Shown here: positions 34,555-43,276 of the stretch, one piece after another
Position numbering within the stretch: position 1 is the stretch's first letter
Layout of the letters: each line of letters starts with the position of its first letter
NCBI RefSeq assembly: GCF_009935865.1
Contig: NZ_QWEL01000005.1
Coordinates: forward strand, 109,150-173,149
Source of the DNA: Odoribacter sp. Z80
GTDB taxonomy: Bacteria; Bacteroidota; Bacteroidia; Bacteroidales; Marinifilaceae
Reading direction: 5' to 3'
DNA length: 64,000 nucleotides
Made by a program: the position numbers and the translations under genes
Notes under the pieces: model-generated
What the model was told of the DNA's origin: nothing
Seen by the model: the letters and a program-made list of their open reading frames with translations, nothing else
The model's database searches: none

Positions 34555-35124
34555 CTAAAATTTGTGAACGGTTTTTTCGATGACTTCCGGAAAATACTGA
34601 TATTCCAGTTCATGTACGCGGGCAGCCAGAGTGTCGGGAGTATCACCGGGGAGTACCGGGCATTTGGCCTGGAAAATAGGAGCTCCTTCGTCGTAATGGT
34701 CATTTACATAATGGATGGTAATTCCGCTTTCTTTTTCTCCGGCGGCGATTACGGCTTCATGAACATGATGGCCGAACATGCCTTTCCCGCCATAGGCCGG
34801 CAGGAGAGCTGGGTGAATGTTGATGATGCGTTGGGTGTAAGCAGAGGTAATACAGGGAGGCATCAGCCATAAAAAGCCGGCAAGAACAATGAAATCCGTT
34901 TTTTCTTCCTGCAACTGGTGCAATATTTTTTCCGGGTTATGAAGTTCCGGACGATTAAAAACAAGTGTAGGGACATTGTATTTTTTTGCTCTTTCCAAAA
35001 CATAAGCATCCGGGACGTTGCAATAGACTCTTTTTATGCAGATTTCTGGTTTCTGTGCAAAATATCGGATGATATTTTCGGCGTTAGAACCTGAGCCTGA
35101 GGCAAATATTGCTAAATTTTTCAT
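34555..35124 (-). CDS. purN: phosphoribosylglycinamide formyltransferase
   Basis: A 189-residue GAR transformylase that uses 10-formyl-tetrahydrofolate in the third step of purine synthesis. The N-terminal phosphate-binding loop ASGSGSNAENI is at residues 8-18, and the catalytic triad is Asn102, His104 (INIHPALLP) and Asp145 (NDHYDEG). Length and motif order match PurN. It lies just upstream of dnaE (5 bp apart) as the first gene of that unit, a neighbour unrelated in pathway apart from nucleotide supply. Confidence 0.95.
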   Translation of the reverse strand: MKNLAIFASGSGSNAENIIRYFAQKPEICIKRVYCNVPDAYVLERAKKYNVPTLVFNRPELHNPEKILHQLQEEKTDFIVLAGFLWLMPPCITSAYTQRIINIHPALLPAYGGKGMFGHHVHEAVIAAGEKESGITIHYVNDHYDEGAPIFQAKCPVLPGDTPDTLAARVHELEYQYFPEVIEKTVHKF

Positions 35125-35296
35125 AATGTAATCGGTTATATATCAAGACGATAAAGGTAATTAAAGTTTAATTATTGGCAAAAAATTTTTCAGTGAAAAA
35201 AATAAAGTCTAAATTTGCCCTCTGAATGTAGATAAATATGCGCATTTTTGCGTGTAGAGTGAAATTAAAAAGAACGTCTAATTAAAATTTTAAGCT

Positions 35297-35533
35297 ATGT
35301 CTGACATTACTGAAAGAGTACAACGGATTATTGAGGAAAAATTGGGTGTTGATGCATCAGAAGTTAAACCGGAAGCTACCTTCACCAATGATCTGGGTGC
35401 AGACTCTTTGGATACTGTTGAGCTGATTATGGAACTGGAGAAAGAATTTAACATTACCATTCCCGATGATCAGGCAGAAAAAATTGTTACTGTAGGTGAT
35501 GCTATCTCATACGTAGAAGCTAACGTAAAGTAA
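35297..35533 (+). CDS. acpP: acyl carrier protein
   Basis: A 78-residue acidic carrier protein of type II fatty acid synthesis. The phosphopantetheine attachment site is Ser37 in the [15 protein letters not shown] motif. Length and charge are typical. It precedes fabF by 15 bp, the standard order. A TAAATTTG element at 35210-35217 could serve as -7 box, giving a leader of about 75 nt. Confidence 0.96.
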   Translation: MSDITERVQRIIEEKLGVDASEVKPEATFTNDLGADSLDTVELIMELEKEFNITIPDDQAEKIVTVGDAISYVEANVK

Positions 35534-35548
35534 TTTAATATCATTTTT

Positions 35549-36787
35549 ATGGATTTGAAACGAGTAGTAATTACAGGTCTTGGTACGATCAATCCTTTAG
35601 GTCATAATGTGCCTGAGTTTTGGGACAACTTAATCAAGGGCGTCAGCGGCGCCGGTCCTATTACTCGTTTCGATGCATCGAAATTCCGTACCCAGTTTGC
35701 CTGTGAGGTGAAAAACTACGAACCGACTGAATACTTTGATAAGAAAGAAGTTCGTAAAATGGATCTTTATACTCAGTTCGGCATCATTGCTGCACGGGAG
35801 GCAATAAAAGATTCAGGTTTGGATCTGGAGCAGACGGATAAGAGACGGATCGGTGTGATTTGGGGAGCCGGAATCGGTGGTTTACAGACCTTTTTTGAAG
35901 AGTGTGATACCTTTTCGAAAGGAGATGGGACGCCGAGGTTCAACCCTTTCTTTATACCGAAGATGATAGCGAATATGGGAGGAGCGATGATCGCCATAGA
36001 AAACGGATTGAAAGGTCCGAACTATACGACGGTCTCTGCTTGTGCTTCTTCCGCTCATGCTATTGTCGATGCATTGAATTTAATTCGCCTGGGAAAAGCT
36101 GATGCTATTGTTGCAGGAGGGTCTGAAGCTGCCGTTACCGTTCCCGGTGTTGGCGGTTTCAATTCAATGAAAGCCCTTTCTACCCGCAATGATGACCCGA
36201 AAACAGCTTCCCGTCCTTTCGACGCAGACCGGGACGGCTTTGTTATCGGCGAGGGAGGTGCTTGTTTGATTCTTGAAGAGTATGAACATGCCGTAAAAAG
36301 AGGCGCTCGTATTTATGCTGAAATTGCCGGAGGAGCCGGCAACTGTGATGCCTATCACATGACAGCTCCGAATTCGGAAGGCGCTTATGAGGTGATGTTA
36401 CTGGCTCTTGAAGATGCAGGTATGAAACCGGAAGATATTGATTATATCAATGTTCATGGAACTTCTACCGGATTAGGAGACCTTTCCGAACCTACAGCAA
36501 TCCTTAAAGCGTTTGGCGAACATGCTTACAAGCTGAATATCAGTTCTACAAAATCCATGACAGGTCACTTATTGGGAGCTGCCGGTGCTGTAGAAGCGAT
36601 TGCTTGTACTTTGGCTGTAAAGAATGATATTGTCCCTCCGACAATCAACCTTCATAATCTGGATCCGGAACTTGATCCTAAATTGAATTTTACATTCGGT
36701 AAACCCCAGAAACGAAGTGTGAATGTAGCCATTAGCAATACTTTTGGCTTTGGCGGGCACAATGCATGTGTAGTAATTAAAAAATAA
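35549..36787 (+). CDS. fabF: 3-oxoacyl-[acyl-carrier-protein] synthase II
   Basis: A 412-residue condensing enzyme that elongates acyl-ACP with malonyl-ACP. The catalytic Cys165 lies in TVSACASSAHA, and the two histidines in NVHGTSTGLGD and the later TGHLLGAAGAVEA, with Lys in the KSMTGH segment. The GFGGHNACVV end is typical of KAS II. It follows acpP by 15 bp and precedes rnc by 21 bp; acpP-fabF-rnc is a widely conserved order. Confidence 0.96.
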   Translation: MDLKRVVITGLGTINPLGHNVPEFWDNLIKGVSGAGPITRFDASKFRTQFACEVKNYEPTEYFDKKEVRKMDLYTQFGIIAAREAIKDSGLDLEQTDKRRIGVIWGAGIGGLQTFFEECDTFSKGDGTPRFNPFFIPKMIANMGGAMIAIENGLKGPNYTTVSACASSAHAIVDALNLIRLGKADAIVAGGSEAAVTVPGVGGFNSMKALSTRNDDPKTASRPFDADRDGFVIGEGGACLILEEYEHAVKRGARIYAEIAGGAGNCDAYHMTAPNSEGAYEVMLLALEDAGMKPEDIDYINVHGTSTGLGDLSEPTAILKAFGEHAYKLNISSTKSMTGHLLGAAGAVEAIACTLAVKNDIVPPTINLHNLDPELDPKLNFTFGKPQKRSVNVAISNTFGFGGHNACVVIKK

Positions 36788-36808
36788 TCACGTACTAAAT
36801 TTTGGACT

Positions 36809-37552
36809 GTGATTAGACAAATCATTCAATCCATAAGACTTTACCTGAATCGGAAGGGAGAGTTTTATGGATTGTCTATTTCTCAACTTGGCTTTGTTCC
36901 GGGTAATAAGAGTCTTTATCGTTTGGCTCTTTTGCATAAGTCGGCTTCTCAAGTAGCAGCCAACGGTGTGGTGCTGAATTACGAACGTCTGGAGTTTTTG
37001 GGAGATGCCGTGCTGGGAGCTATTGTTGCCGAGTTGCTTTATAAATTCTTTCCTAATAAAGATGAAGGTTTCCTGACCCGTGTACGTTCGAAAGTCGTGA
37101 GCCGGGAATCCTTGAACGAGTTGGCTATCTATATTGGCCTCGATAAGGCTGTGGTGGCAAAGTCGGATATTTCCCGGAATAAACATGTTTATGGAGATGT
37201 GTTTGAGGCGTTTATCGGTGCCATGTTTCTCGACCAGGGATTTGTCCGTACCAAACGTTTTATAGAAAAGTTTATCTTTCCCAATTTTTTTAATATAAAA
37301 GACCTGGTTTCCGTAGATACCAACTACAAAAGCCGGTTGATTGAATGGGGACAAAAGAATAAATTGGATATCCAGTTTCAGACAGAAGCTTGTTTCCGGG
37401 GCCGCCGGAATAAATTCTCTTGCCTGGTTTGTATCAATGGGGAAGAAAAAGGACGGGGTGTAGGTTCCTCAAAAAAAGAGGCTGAACAGAATTCGGCCCG
37501 TATTGTCATTGACAGCCTGAAACAGGAGGCTGACGGAGGGGTGGAAATTTAA
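36809..37552 (+). CDS. rnc: ribonuclease III
   Basis: A 247-residue double-strand-specific endoribonuclease acting in rRNA maturation and mRNA processing. The catalytic domain has the signature ERLEFLGDAVLG with Glu62 and Asp66, and the second acidic pair Asp130 and Glu133 in GDVFEAFIGAMFLDQG. A double-stranded RNA-binding domain spans about 168-240 (NYKSRLIEWGQKNKLDIQF, GSSKKEAEQNSARI). The start is a GTG at 36809, 21 bp after fabF. A hairpin terminator follows directly. Confidence 0.94.
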   Translation: MIRQIIQSIRLYLNRKGEFYGLSISQLGFVPGNKSLYRLALLHKSASQVAANGVVLNYERLEFLGDAVLGAIVAELLYKFFPNKDEGFLTRVRSKVVSRESLNELAIYIGLDKAVVAKSDISRNKHVYGDVFEAFIGAMFLDQGFVRTKRFIEKFIFPNFFNIKDLVSVDTNYKSRLIEWGQKNKLDIQFQTEACFRGRRNKFSCLVCINGEEKGRGVGSSKKEAEQNSARIVIDSLKQEADGGVEI

Positions 37553-37591
37553 AAAACTGAATCCTGATAAGAACATCAGAATCCAGTTTTT
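37552..37591. terminator. bidirectional terminator between rnc and efp
   Basis: Outer arms AAAAACTG and CAGTTTTT and inner arms CTGAT/ATCAG form an interrupted hairpin bracketed by A and T runs. It therefore can end both the plus-strand rnc message and the minus-strand efp message. It starts at the rnc stop and ends 25 bp before the efp stop. Confidence 0.7.
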
Positions 37592-37615
37592 GTCGACTAA
37601 CGGTTGTCCGTTATA

Positions 37616-38185
37616 TTATTCCCTTACTCTTTCTACGTAAGAACCATCTGAAGTAGAGACACGGATTTTTTCACCGGTTTCCACAAATAGGGGAACCATT
37701 ACTTTTGCTCCGGTTTCCACTTCTGCCGGTTTCAGGGCGGTAGACGAGGCAGTATCACCTTTCAGACCCGGTTCGGTATAAGTGACTTCCAATACTACGC
37801 TGGGCATCAGTTCCACGTAAAGCGGAGTTTCCGTATCGGCGTGTACCACCATTTCTACGGCGTCACCTTCTTTCAGGAATTGCGGTGCATTGATCAGATC
37901 GCCCGAAATGTTTATTTGCTCGAAAGTCTCAGTATGCATCATCACGAAATCTTCTCCTTCCTTGTAAAGGAATTGATAGGGACGTCTTTCAATACGGGCT
38001 GTATCGATTTTGATACCTGAGGTGAACGTATTTTCCAGGATACGGCCGGTTTTTACATTTCTCAGCTTTGTTCTGACAAAAGCCGGACCTTTGCCAGGTT
38101 TTACATGTTGAAACTGTACGATTGTATATAGATCATCTTTGAATACGATACACAATCCATTACGGAAATCTGCTGTTGTTGCCAT
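37616..38185 (-). CDS. efp: elongation factor P
   Basis: A 189-residue translation factor that relieves ribosome stalling at consecutive prolines. Three beta-barrel domains are recognisable: KOW-like N domain (1-65), OB domain II (about 66-128) and C-terminal domain (129-187). The tip loop carrying the modifiable residue reads VKPGKGPAF with Lys34, the lysine-type tip. No modification enzyme gene lies nearby. A good promoter (CTTG, 20 nt, TATATTTG) is at 38226-38257. Confidence 0.95.
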   Translation of the reverse strand: MATTADFRNGLCIVFKDDLYTIVQFQHVKPGKGPAFVRTKLRNVKTGRILENTFTSGIKIDTARIERRPYQFLYKEGEDFVMMHTETFEQINISGDLINAPQFLKEGDAVEMVVHADTETPLYVELMPSVVLEVTYTEPGLKGDTASSTALKPAEVETGAKVMVPLFVETGEKIRVSTSDGSYVERVRE

Positions 38186-38225
38186 TTATTCGTAATTTAT
38201 ATTTGATATGTATTATTTGAGGGGA

Positions 38226-38257
38226 CAAATATATGAAAAACAGATGAAAGTGACAAG
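38226..38257 (-). promoter_or_regulatory. promoter of efp
   Basis: Minus-strand CTTG (38254-38257) and TATATTTG (38226-38233) with a 20-nt spacer; transcription is expected near 38219, about 34 nt before the start codon. Confidence 0.6.
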
Positions 38258-38273
38258 ATAGAAGGTTCCGGAT

Positions 38274-38310
38274 AAAAAAATACCCTCCAGAGTCCTGGAG
38301 GGTATTTTTT
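38274..38310. terminator. bidirectional intrinsic terminator
   Basis: A perfect 10-bp GC-rich stem (38281-38290 with 38295-38304, TACCCTCCAG and complement) with loop AGTC, flanked by seven A residues on the left and six T on the right. It terminates the DUF5684 gene on the minus strand and would insulate efp. Confidence 0.88.
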
Positions 38311-38326
38311 ATCCGAAATAAAATTA

Positions 38327-38665
38327 TTACTGTACCGGAGTTTCTGCTTTGTAAGAATAATCTCCAAATCCTAACATCGGGAAGAAGATGAACGGAAGCA
38401 GGATTAAACCGATGGTGAATCCGATGCCCTGGCCGAATCTTTTTGCAATCTCATTGTACAGCATGATAGCAAAAATAATGTTGACGAGGGGAATAAAGAA
38501 CATAATCACCCACCATCCCGGTTTTTGTGCTATCTGGGTCATAAGATAAACATTGTAGATAGGAATTAAACATCCCCATCCCGGTTGACCAGCCTTTTCA
38601 AAAGTCTTCCATAGCCCTGCGAGTACTACTAATACAATCGCCAGATAAATAATAGTTCCAATCAT
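38327..38665 (-). CDS. DUF5684 domain-containing membrane protein
   Basis: A 112-residue membrane protein. Three hydrophobic stretches are separated by the conserved GQPGWGCLIPIYNVYLMTQIAQKPGWWVIMFFIPLVN block, in which the GWxxLIPIYN and the W/P-rich turn are typical of the DUF5684 family. The function is unknown; some members sit next to signal peptidase genes, but none is here. It is transcribed alone, with a TAATTTTG -7-like box at 38714-38721. Confidence 0.85.
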   Translation of the reverse strand: MIGTIIYLAIVLVVLAGLWKTFEKAGQPGWGCLIPIYNVYLMTQIAQKPGWWVIMFFIPLVNIIFAIMLYNEIAKRFGQGIGFTIGLILLPFIFFPMLGFGDYSYKAETPVQ

Positions 38666-38777
38666 AATTTTTAGATTTTAAAATTAATTTAGCACATATA
38701 TGAATTGAAAGCGCAAAATTATATTATTTTAAGTTATTAATGTAAAAATATTCACTTTTTTTAGGGTATTCCGTATT

Positions 38778-39479
38778 TTATTTTGTCAATGTAGTGTAGT
38801 CCTGCAAGATTACCCGAATGAAATCAGAATTTTTCATTTCGGTTTGAATACCTGTCAATTCTTTTATTTTTTTTGCTAAAGACTCGCTTAGTTTTTGATT
38901 TTCATTTTTTTGTATTTCTTTATATACTTCTTTGATAACGGAGAAATCTTTGTCAGAGAGTAGGGCTGCCTGGGGAAAGGTGATTTCATGGTTTTCAGGG
39001 ATTTCATCCGTAGTGAGCCTGAAATATGAACTTTGTTTGTTGTTCTGGATTACGGTTGTCCCTGCGGCCAAATCGCCTAACCGTTGCATTTTTTTGCTCA
39101 GGATAATGCAAATGATGGCTAAAATACCACCGGTGGCCGTAATGTCTACCAGGCGAAATACCCAGCGCAGAAGGCAATCCCAAAAAGATAATTTTTGTCC
39201 GTCTGTCCGTACTACTCTCAGGTTCAGGGTGAGTTTGCCGATGCTTCGGCCATTCAGGAAATATTCGAAGAATAAATGATAACAACTTAATATGATAAGA
39301 AGAATGCCCACGTAAATGTATTTCGAACTTGGGGATAATATCGTGTTGAACATAGAGCAGAGAATAAAAATTCCTGTCAAAAGACACAAATCTATAACAG
39401 TAGCTATTATGCGAGGAAGCAAGCCGGCAGGTTTATAGGTGATATTGACGTTTTGGGCTGTTTCTATGGAAATTGTCAT
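38778..39479 (-). CDS. RDD family membrane protein
   Basis: A 233-residue inner-membrane protein. The RDD domain (about 12-145) begins PAGLLPRIIATVIDLCLLTGIF, in which the family's Arg-Asp-Asp residues appear as R...D. A second helix pair surrounds FFEYFLNGRSIGKLTLNLRVV, and a third LGDLAAGTTVIQ. The C-terminal 80 residues are soluble and charged. I chose the ATG at 39479 over an upstream in-frame ATG. It is divergent from the SpoIIM-type operon (87 bp apart), and RDD genes commonly accompany SpoIIM/DUF4129/MoxR/DUF58 clusters, so it probably belongs functionally to that operon. Confidence 0.87.
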   Translation of the reverse strand: MTISIETAQNVNITYKPAGLLPRIIATVIDLCLLTGIFILCSMFNTILSPSSKYIYVGILLIILSCYHLFFEYFLNGRSIGKLTLNLRVVRTDGQKLSFWDCLLRWVFRLVDITATGGILAIICIILSKKMQRLGDLAAGTTVIQNNKQSSYFRLTTDEIPENHEITFPQAALLSDKDFSVIKEVYKEIQKNENQKLSESLAKKIKELTGIQTEMKNSDFIRVILQDYTTLTK

Positions 39480-39565
39480 CGGAAATAATTTTTGGTCTTT
39501 TATTTGCAAACTTATGTTTTTTTATATCAAAAAGTATATCTTTATAGAGCAAAAATTTTTATGAA

Positions 39566-40534
39566 ATGAAAGAAGCGCGTTTCGTGGCCCGGAACAAGGA
39601 TAAGTGGAGGAGAATGGAAAAACGTCAATCGCTGGATGCGGAAATAGTGGCGGAAAATTTTATGGAGTTATCGGATGATTTGGCTTATGCAAGGACTTTT
39701 TATCCCGGTTCGGAAACAGAACTTTATTTGAATCAACTGATCGGAGAATATCAGGTTGATATAAATGCGCGGCCGGCGCAAAAGAGACCGTGGTTTGTTT
39801 TTTGGAGGGTAGACTATCCTTTGTTGCTGGCAAAGGAATACAGGACTTTGATTTTCGCTTTTGTTTTTTTTACTTTATCTGCTTTTATTGGTGCTTTTTC
39901 TGCTGCCCATGACGATTCTTTCGTGCGCTTGATCCTGGGGGATTCTTATGTAAACATGACCTTGGAAAACATAGAAGAGGGTAAACCGATGGGTGTCTAT
40001 GGGAGTCTGGGGGAATGGGAGATGTTTTTGTTTATTACTTTTAATAATATCAAGGTTGCTTTTATTGCTTTCGCGTTTGGGATATTCTTTTCTGCCGGGA
40101 CTTTGTGGGTTCTTTTTTCCAATGGAATTATGCTGGGTGCTTTCCAGTATTTCTTTTATGAACGCGGCCTTTTGTTGCATTCTGCTTTATCGGTATGGGC
40201 TCATGGAACTTTCGAAATCATTTCGATTATTATAGCCGGGGCGGCGGGGTTGGTAATGGGAAACAGTTTTTTGTTTCCGGGGACTTATCCACGGTTGTAT
40301 TCTTTTCGCCGGGGTGCTTTGAGGGGTATAAAAATAGTGGCCGGATTGATTCCGTTTTTTATTCTTGCCGGTATGATTGAGAGTTTTATTACCCGCTATG
40401 CCGATGAATACCCGTGGGTTGGCGGAGGTTGTATTTTGTTGTCTTTGGTAGGAGTTGTTGCTTATTTTGCAATATATCCTTGGAAAATAGAGTTTAATTT
40501 AGGAAAAAGTAGGAATACGAATGGAAAAAATTGA
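39566..40534 (+). CDS. stage II sporulation protein M (SpoIIM) family membrane protein
   Basis: A 322-residue inner-membrane protein of the SpoIIM superfamily. A soluble charged N-terminus (about 1-95) is followed by several helices, including TLIFAFVFFTLSAFIGAFSAAHD and IKVAFIAFAFGIFFSAGTLWVLF, and the characteristic SVWAHGTFEIISIIIAGAAGLVMG. In sporulating Firmicutes SpoIIM works in engulfment; in Bacteroidota, which do not sporulate, the homologue is part of a conserved MoxR/DUF58 gene set. It is the first gene of the operon and overlaps the next by 14 bp. Confidence 0.9.
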   Translation: MKEARFVARNKDKWRRMEKRQSLDAEIVAENFMELSDDLAYARTFYPGSETELYLNQLIGEYQVDINARPAQKRPWFVFWRVDYPLLLAKEYRTLIFAFVFFTLSAFIGAFSAAHDDSFVRLILGDSYVNMTLENIEEGKPMGVYGSLGEWEMFLFITFNNIKVAFIAFAFGIFFSAGTLWVLFSNGIMLGAFQYFFYERGLLLHSALSVWAHGTFEIISIIIAGAAGLVMGNSFLFPGTYPRLYSFRRGALRGIKIVAGLIPFFILAGMIESFITRYADEYPWVGGGCILLSLVGVVAYFAIYPWKIEFNLGKSRNTNGKN

Positions 40535-41375
40535 TTTGCATCAAGTCCGTGGGTTCAGTGATTCTATCACAGTAACTTTTAATTTTGTTAAACAGGAATT
40601 TAAGCCTTTATTGAAATCATTGGCAGTTATTGTACTGCCGTTGATATTTGTAGATTTATTTCTGAAGAGTTTTATGATGCGGGGGATGCTATCGTTGATG
40701 GTTTCTGGTCCTTTGAACCAGCCTTTTGCAGAAAAAGTAGGGCTGTTTGTGATTACCTATCTTATGGCTCTGTTTGTGATCTATTGGGTTGCTTTGTTTG
40801 TTATGTCTTACGTCCAGGTGTATACAGACCGTTTCAGTATGTTGGAGCAGAAGCAAATTACTCCTGGAGAGGTGTGGCGGGTGATGTCGGGGAATGTAGG
40901 TAAAGTGTTAGGTGTCAGTTTGCTGTATTTCTTTATTGTGATGATGGGATGTGTCTTTTTTTTTATTCCCGGCATCTATTTTGCCGTTGCTTTCGTCTTT
41001 GCTCCCTTGTTTGTCGTGTTCAGGGGGAAATCCGTTTCAGCCAGTTTGGGTGCTTCCATGAATTTGGTCCGGGGAAGATGGTGGAGCTTGCTTGGGTATT
41101 TATTGGTTTTGCAGATGATATTGGGTGCTCTTTCCTATGTCTTTAACATACCTTATATGGTTGTTTTTTTCAAAAGTGCTTTTTCACGGGCTACTCCCGG
41201 TGTTTATGAAATGACATTCAGTCTGATGTTACAGGGTTTCGGACAATATGTTTTACAGGTGGTTGCTTTGGTTGGCATTGCTGTTCGTTTTTTCGGTTTT
41301 CTGGAGCAGGATGAGCATACGGGTTTGTTGAATAAAATAGAGCAAATGGGGGAGGATATCCACCAGACAGAATAA
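40521..41375 (+). CDS. multi-pass membrane protein of the SpoIIM/MoxR operon, unknown function
   Basis: A 284-residue inner-membrane protein with about six helices, among them LAVIVLPLIFVDLFLKSF, LFVITYLMALFVIYWVALFVM, VSLLYFFIVMMGCVFFFIPGIYFAVAF and LLGYLLVLQMILGALSYVF. The GKVLGVS...FFIPGIYFAVAFVFAPLFVVFRGKSVSASLGASMNLVRGRWW arrangement resembles membrane domains of the glycerophosphodiesterase/YciC type. It overlaps the upstream SpoIIM-like gene by 14 bp and the next start follows one base after its stop, so coupled translation is likely. Its role within the MoxR-type complex is unknown. Confidence 0.8.
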   Translation: MEKIDLHQVRGFSDSITVTFNFVKQEFKPLLKSLAVIVLPLIFVDLFLKSFMMRGMLSLMVSGPLNQPFAEKVGLFVITYLMALFVIYWVALFVMSYVQVYTDRFSMLEQKQITPGEVWRVMSGNVGKVLGVSLLYFFIVMMGCVFFFIPGIYFAVAFVFAPLFVVFRGKSVSASLGASMNLVRGRWWSLLGYLLVLQMILGALSYVFNIPYMVVFFKSAFSRATPGVYEMTFSLMLQGFGQYVLQVVALVGIAVRFFGFLEQDEHTGLLNKIEQMGEDIHQTE

Positions 41376-41376
41376 A

Positions 41377-42090
41377 GTGAAAGGAGTTTTCAGATATATA
41401 GGGTGGATTTTGATTGGTTTGCTTTTTCTGAGCGGAAAAGCGAACGGACAGACGCTGCCTGAGTCTGAACAGGAAGAATATCGGCTGAGAATCCCGGATG
41501 GGGATTTTCTGGAAAAATTCAGACAGGATGAGGTATTCAATTACCGCCGGGTGGTTGAAAAACGACCTGTCTGGATAGAAGATTTATTGAATTGGCTTGA
41601 TAAACATATATTCCGGAGCCATTATCGCGGTAAATGGGATAATCTGGATATGCTCCTGAAAATATCGGCTGTTGTGCTGGTTATCTTTTTGGTTTATAAA
41701 TTGATTCATAGTAGAGCCTTGTTTATTCGTATGCGTAAGGATAAACCGTTGGAAGGAGTAGAAGTGCTTGTGGGGGAAAATTTAAACCGGGATTCTTATG
41801 CCCAATTGGTTCGGAATGCTGAACAGAAGAAGGATTTTGTTCTGGCCGTTCGGATTCATTACTGGTATATTCTTTATCTGTTGGACTGTCAGGCTTTGAT
41901 TCATTGGGAATTGCATAAGACCAACCGTTCCTATTGTTATGAATTGAAAGATGAATTATTAAAAGAGGATTTTGGACAGCTTACCTGGATTTTTGATTGT
42001 GTGTGTTATGGGGAATTTGAGGTAAATCCGGATTTATATGCGGAGTTGGCCGGAAAATTTAACCGTTTCAGGGAAAAATTGGGGAAATGA
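41377..42090 (+). CDS. DUF4129 domain-containing protein
   Basis: A 237-residue secreted/membrane-anchored protein. A signal or anchor helix (YIGWILIGLLFLSGKANG) precedes an extracytoplasmic stretch, followed by an internal helix around LLKISAVVLVIFLVYKLI (about 90-108). The C-terminal DUF4129 domain (about 140-235, NRDSYAQLVRNAEQKKDFVLAVRIHYWYILYLLDCQ) is cytoplasmic and helical. The start is GTG at 41377, one base after the previous stop codon; the next gene overlaps its end by 4 bp. DUF4129 genes are regular members of this conserved cluster. The function is unknown. Confidence 0.85.
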   Translation: MKGVFRYIGWILIGLLFLSGKANGQTLPESEQEEYRLRIPDGDFLEKFRQDEVFNYRRVVEKRPVWIEDLLNWLDKHIFRSHYRGKWDNLDMLLKISAVVLVIFLVYKLIHSRALFIRMRKDKPLEGVEVLVGENLNRDSYAQLVRNAEQKKDFVLAVRIHYWYILYLLDCQALIHWELHKTNRSYCYELKDELLKEDFGQLTWIFDCVCYGEFEVNPDLYAELAGKFNRFREKLGK

Positions 42091-43265
42091 AATTAAAAGA
42101 TTGGTTTTTAATCGGTTTGTTAGTGGGCTTGTCGCTCTTGTATACCTGGTATGAGTCCAATCGGCCTCAGTCAGTGAACTGGAGTGAAACCTATTCTCCG
42201 CAAGATAAGATACCGTATGGGACTTACGTGACATACCGGAGTTTGCCGGAGTTGTTTCCCCAATCCCGCGTCCGGATTTCCCGGATGTCTTTACCTGAGT
42301 TGAATGAACAATACGGAGAGGAGGTTCCGGGGGTGTATATTCGGATTGGTACGGGTTTCCGTTTGGATGCGTTGGAGATGGATTGTTTGTTGGATTGGGT
42401 GGGGAAGGGAACTGAGGCCTTTTTGGCTGCTGAATGGATGCGTGATACGCTTCTGGATTGTTTTTCTTTAAATATTGAAGGAAGCCGGGAGGATTCGACA
42501 AGCCGTTTTTTATTTGGTGGGTTTGAGGGAAAAATATATTCTTTCTCCCATACAAGGGGAAATCATTTTGTTTTGCCGGACGATTTTAAAGGAACAGTTT
42601 TAGGTGACAGAGGGGACGGGAAACCGGATTTTATTAAAATTCCTTACGGTCAGGGGCATTTATTTCTGAATTTAAATCCCCAGGCTTTTACTAATTTTAA
42701 GGTTCTGGATTCCCTGAATGAAGATTACTTCTATAAAGCTTTGTCATGGTTGCCCGACCGCTCCAAGGTTTTGCTCTGGGACGCTTACCATACGTTGGGA
42801 CGGGAAGGGGCGCATACTCCTTTACGGGTGATTTTGAGTTATCCGGCCCTGCGCCTGTCTTTGTATCTTGTTTTGTTTATTGCTTTCCTGCATGTTTTGT
42901 TCCGCATGAAAAGGCGGCAGAGACCTATACCGGTGGTCCGTGCTCCGGAAAATAAAATGCTCGGATTTATTACCATGATCAGTTTGCTTTATTACAGACA
43001 AAAGGACCATTCTCATCTGGCCATGAAACGAATTGATTTTTTTCTGGAGGAAGTTCGGGCAAAATACTATTTACCGACGGATGTACTGGATGCCCGCTTT
43101 GTGCAATTGTTGTCGGAACGGACGGGGATTGATAAAGAGAAAGTAGAAGGTGTTATACGGTTGATCCGTGAAATAAAACAGGCACCTCAGGTCAGTGAGG
43201 AGATGTTAAAGTCTTTGATGAAAGGAACAGAGATTTTTTTGAAACAGATGAATAATAGTTATTAA
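42087..43265 (+). CDS. DUF4350 domain-containing protein
   Basis: A 392-residue membrane protein. A single N-terminal helix (FLIGLLVGLSLLYTWYE) is followed by a long extracytoplasmic region that contains the DUF4350 signature (TYSPQDKIPYGTYVTYRSLPELFPQS near residues 36-60), then a second helix (LSLYLVLFIAFLHVLF, about 257-272) and a cytoplasmic basic tail of about 115 residues. The layout is that of DUF4350 proteins found between DUF4129 and MoxR genes. It overlaps the DUF4129 gene by 4 bp (ATGA) and is 11 bp before the MoxR gene. Confidence 0.85.
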   Translation: MKLKDWFLIGLLVGLSLLYTWYESNRPQSVNWSETYSPQDKIPYGTYVTYRSLPELFPQSRVRISRMSLPELNEQYGEEVPGVYIRIGTGFRLDALEMDCLLDWVGKGTEAFLAAEWMRDTLLDCFSLNIEGSREDSTSRFLFGGFEGKIYSFSHTRGNHFVLPDDFKGTVLGDRGDGKPDFIKIPYGQGHLFLNLNPQAFTNFKVLDSLNEDYFYKALSWLPDRSKVLLWDAYHTLGREGAHTPLRVILSYPALRLSLYLVLFIAFLHVLFRMKRRQRPIPVVRAPENKMLGFITMISLLYYRQKDHSHLAMKRIDFFLEEVRAKYYLPTDVLDARFVQLLSERTGIDKEKVEGVIRLIREIKQAPQVSEEMLKSLMKGTEIFLKQMNNSY

Positions 43266-43276
43266 GTATAAGTCAT

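Noticed and set aside
39497..39514. Overlapping promoter-like boxes between the RDD and SpoIIM-like genes
   Set aside because: A TAAGTTTG box exists on the minus strand, but no TTTG partner is at the right distance; the plus-strand candidate lacks one base of the consensus.
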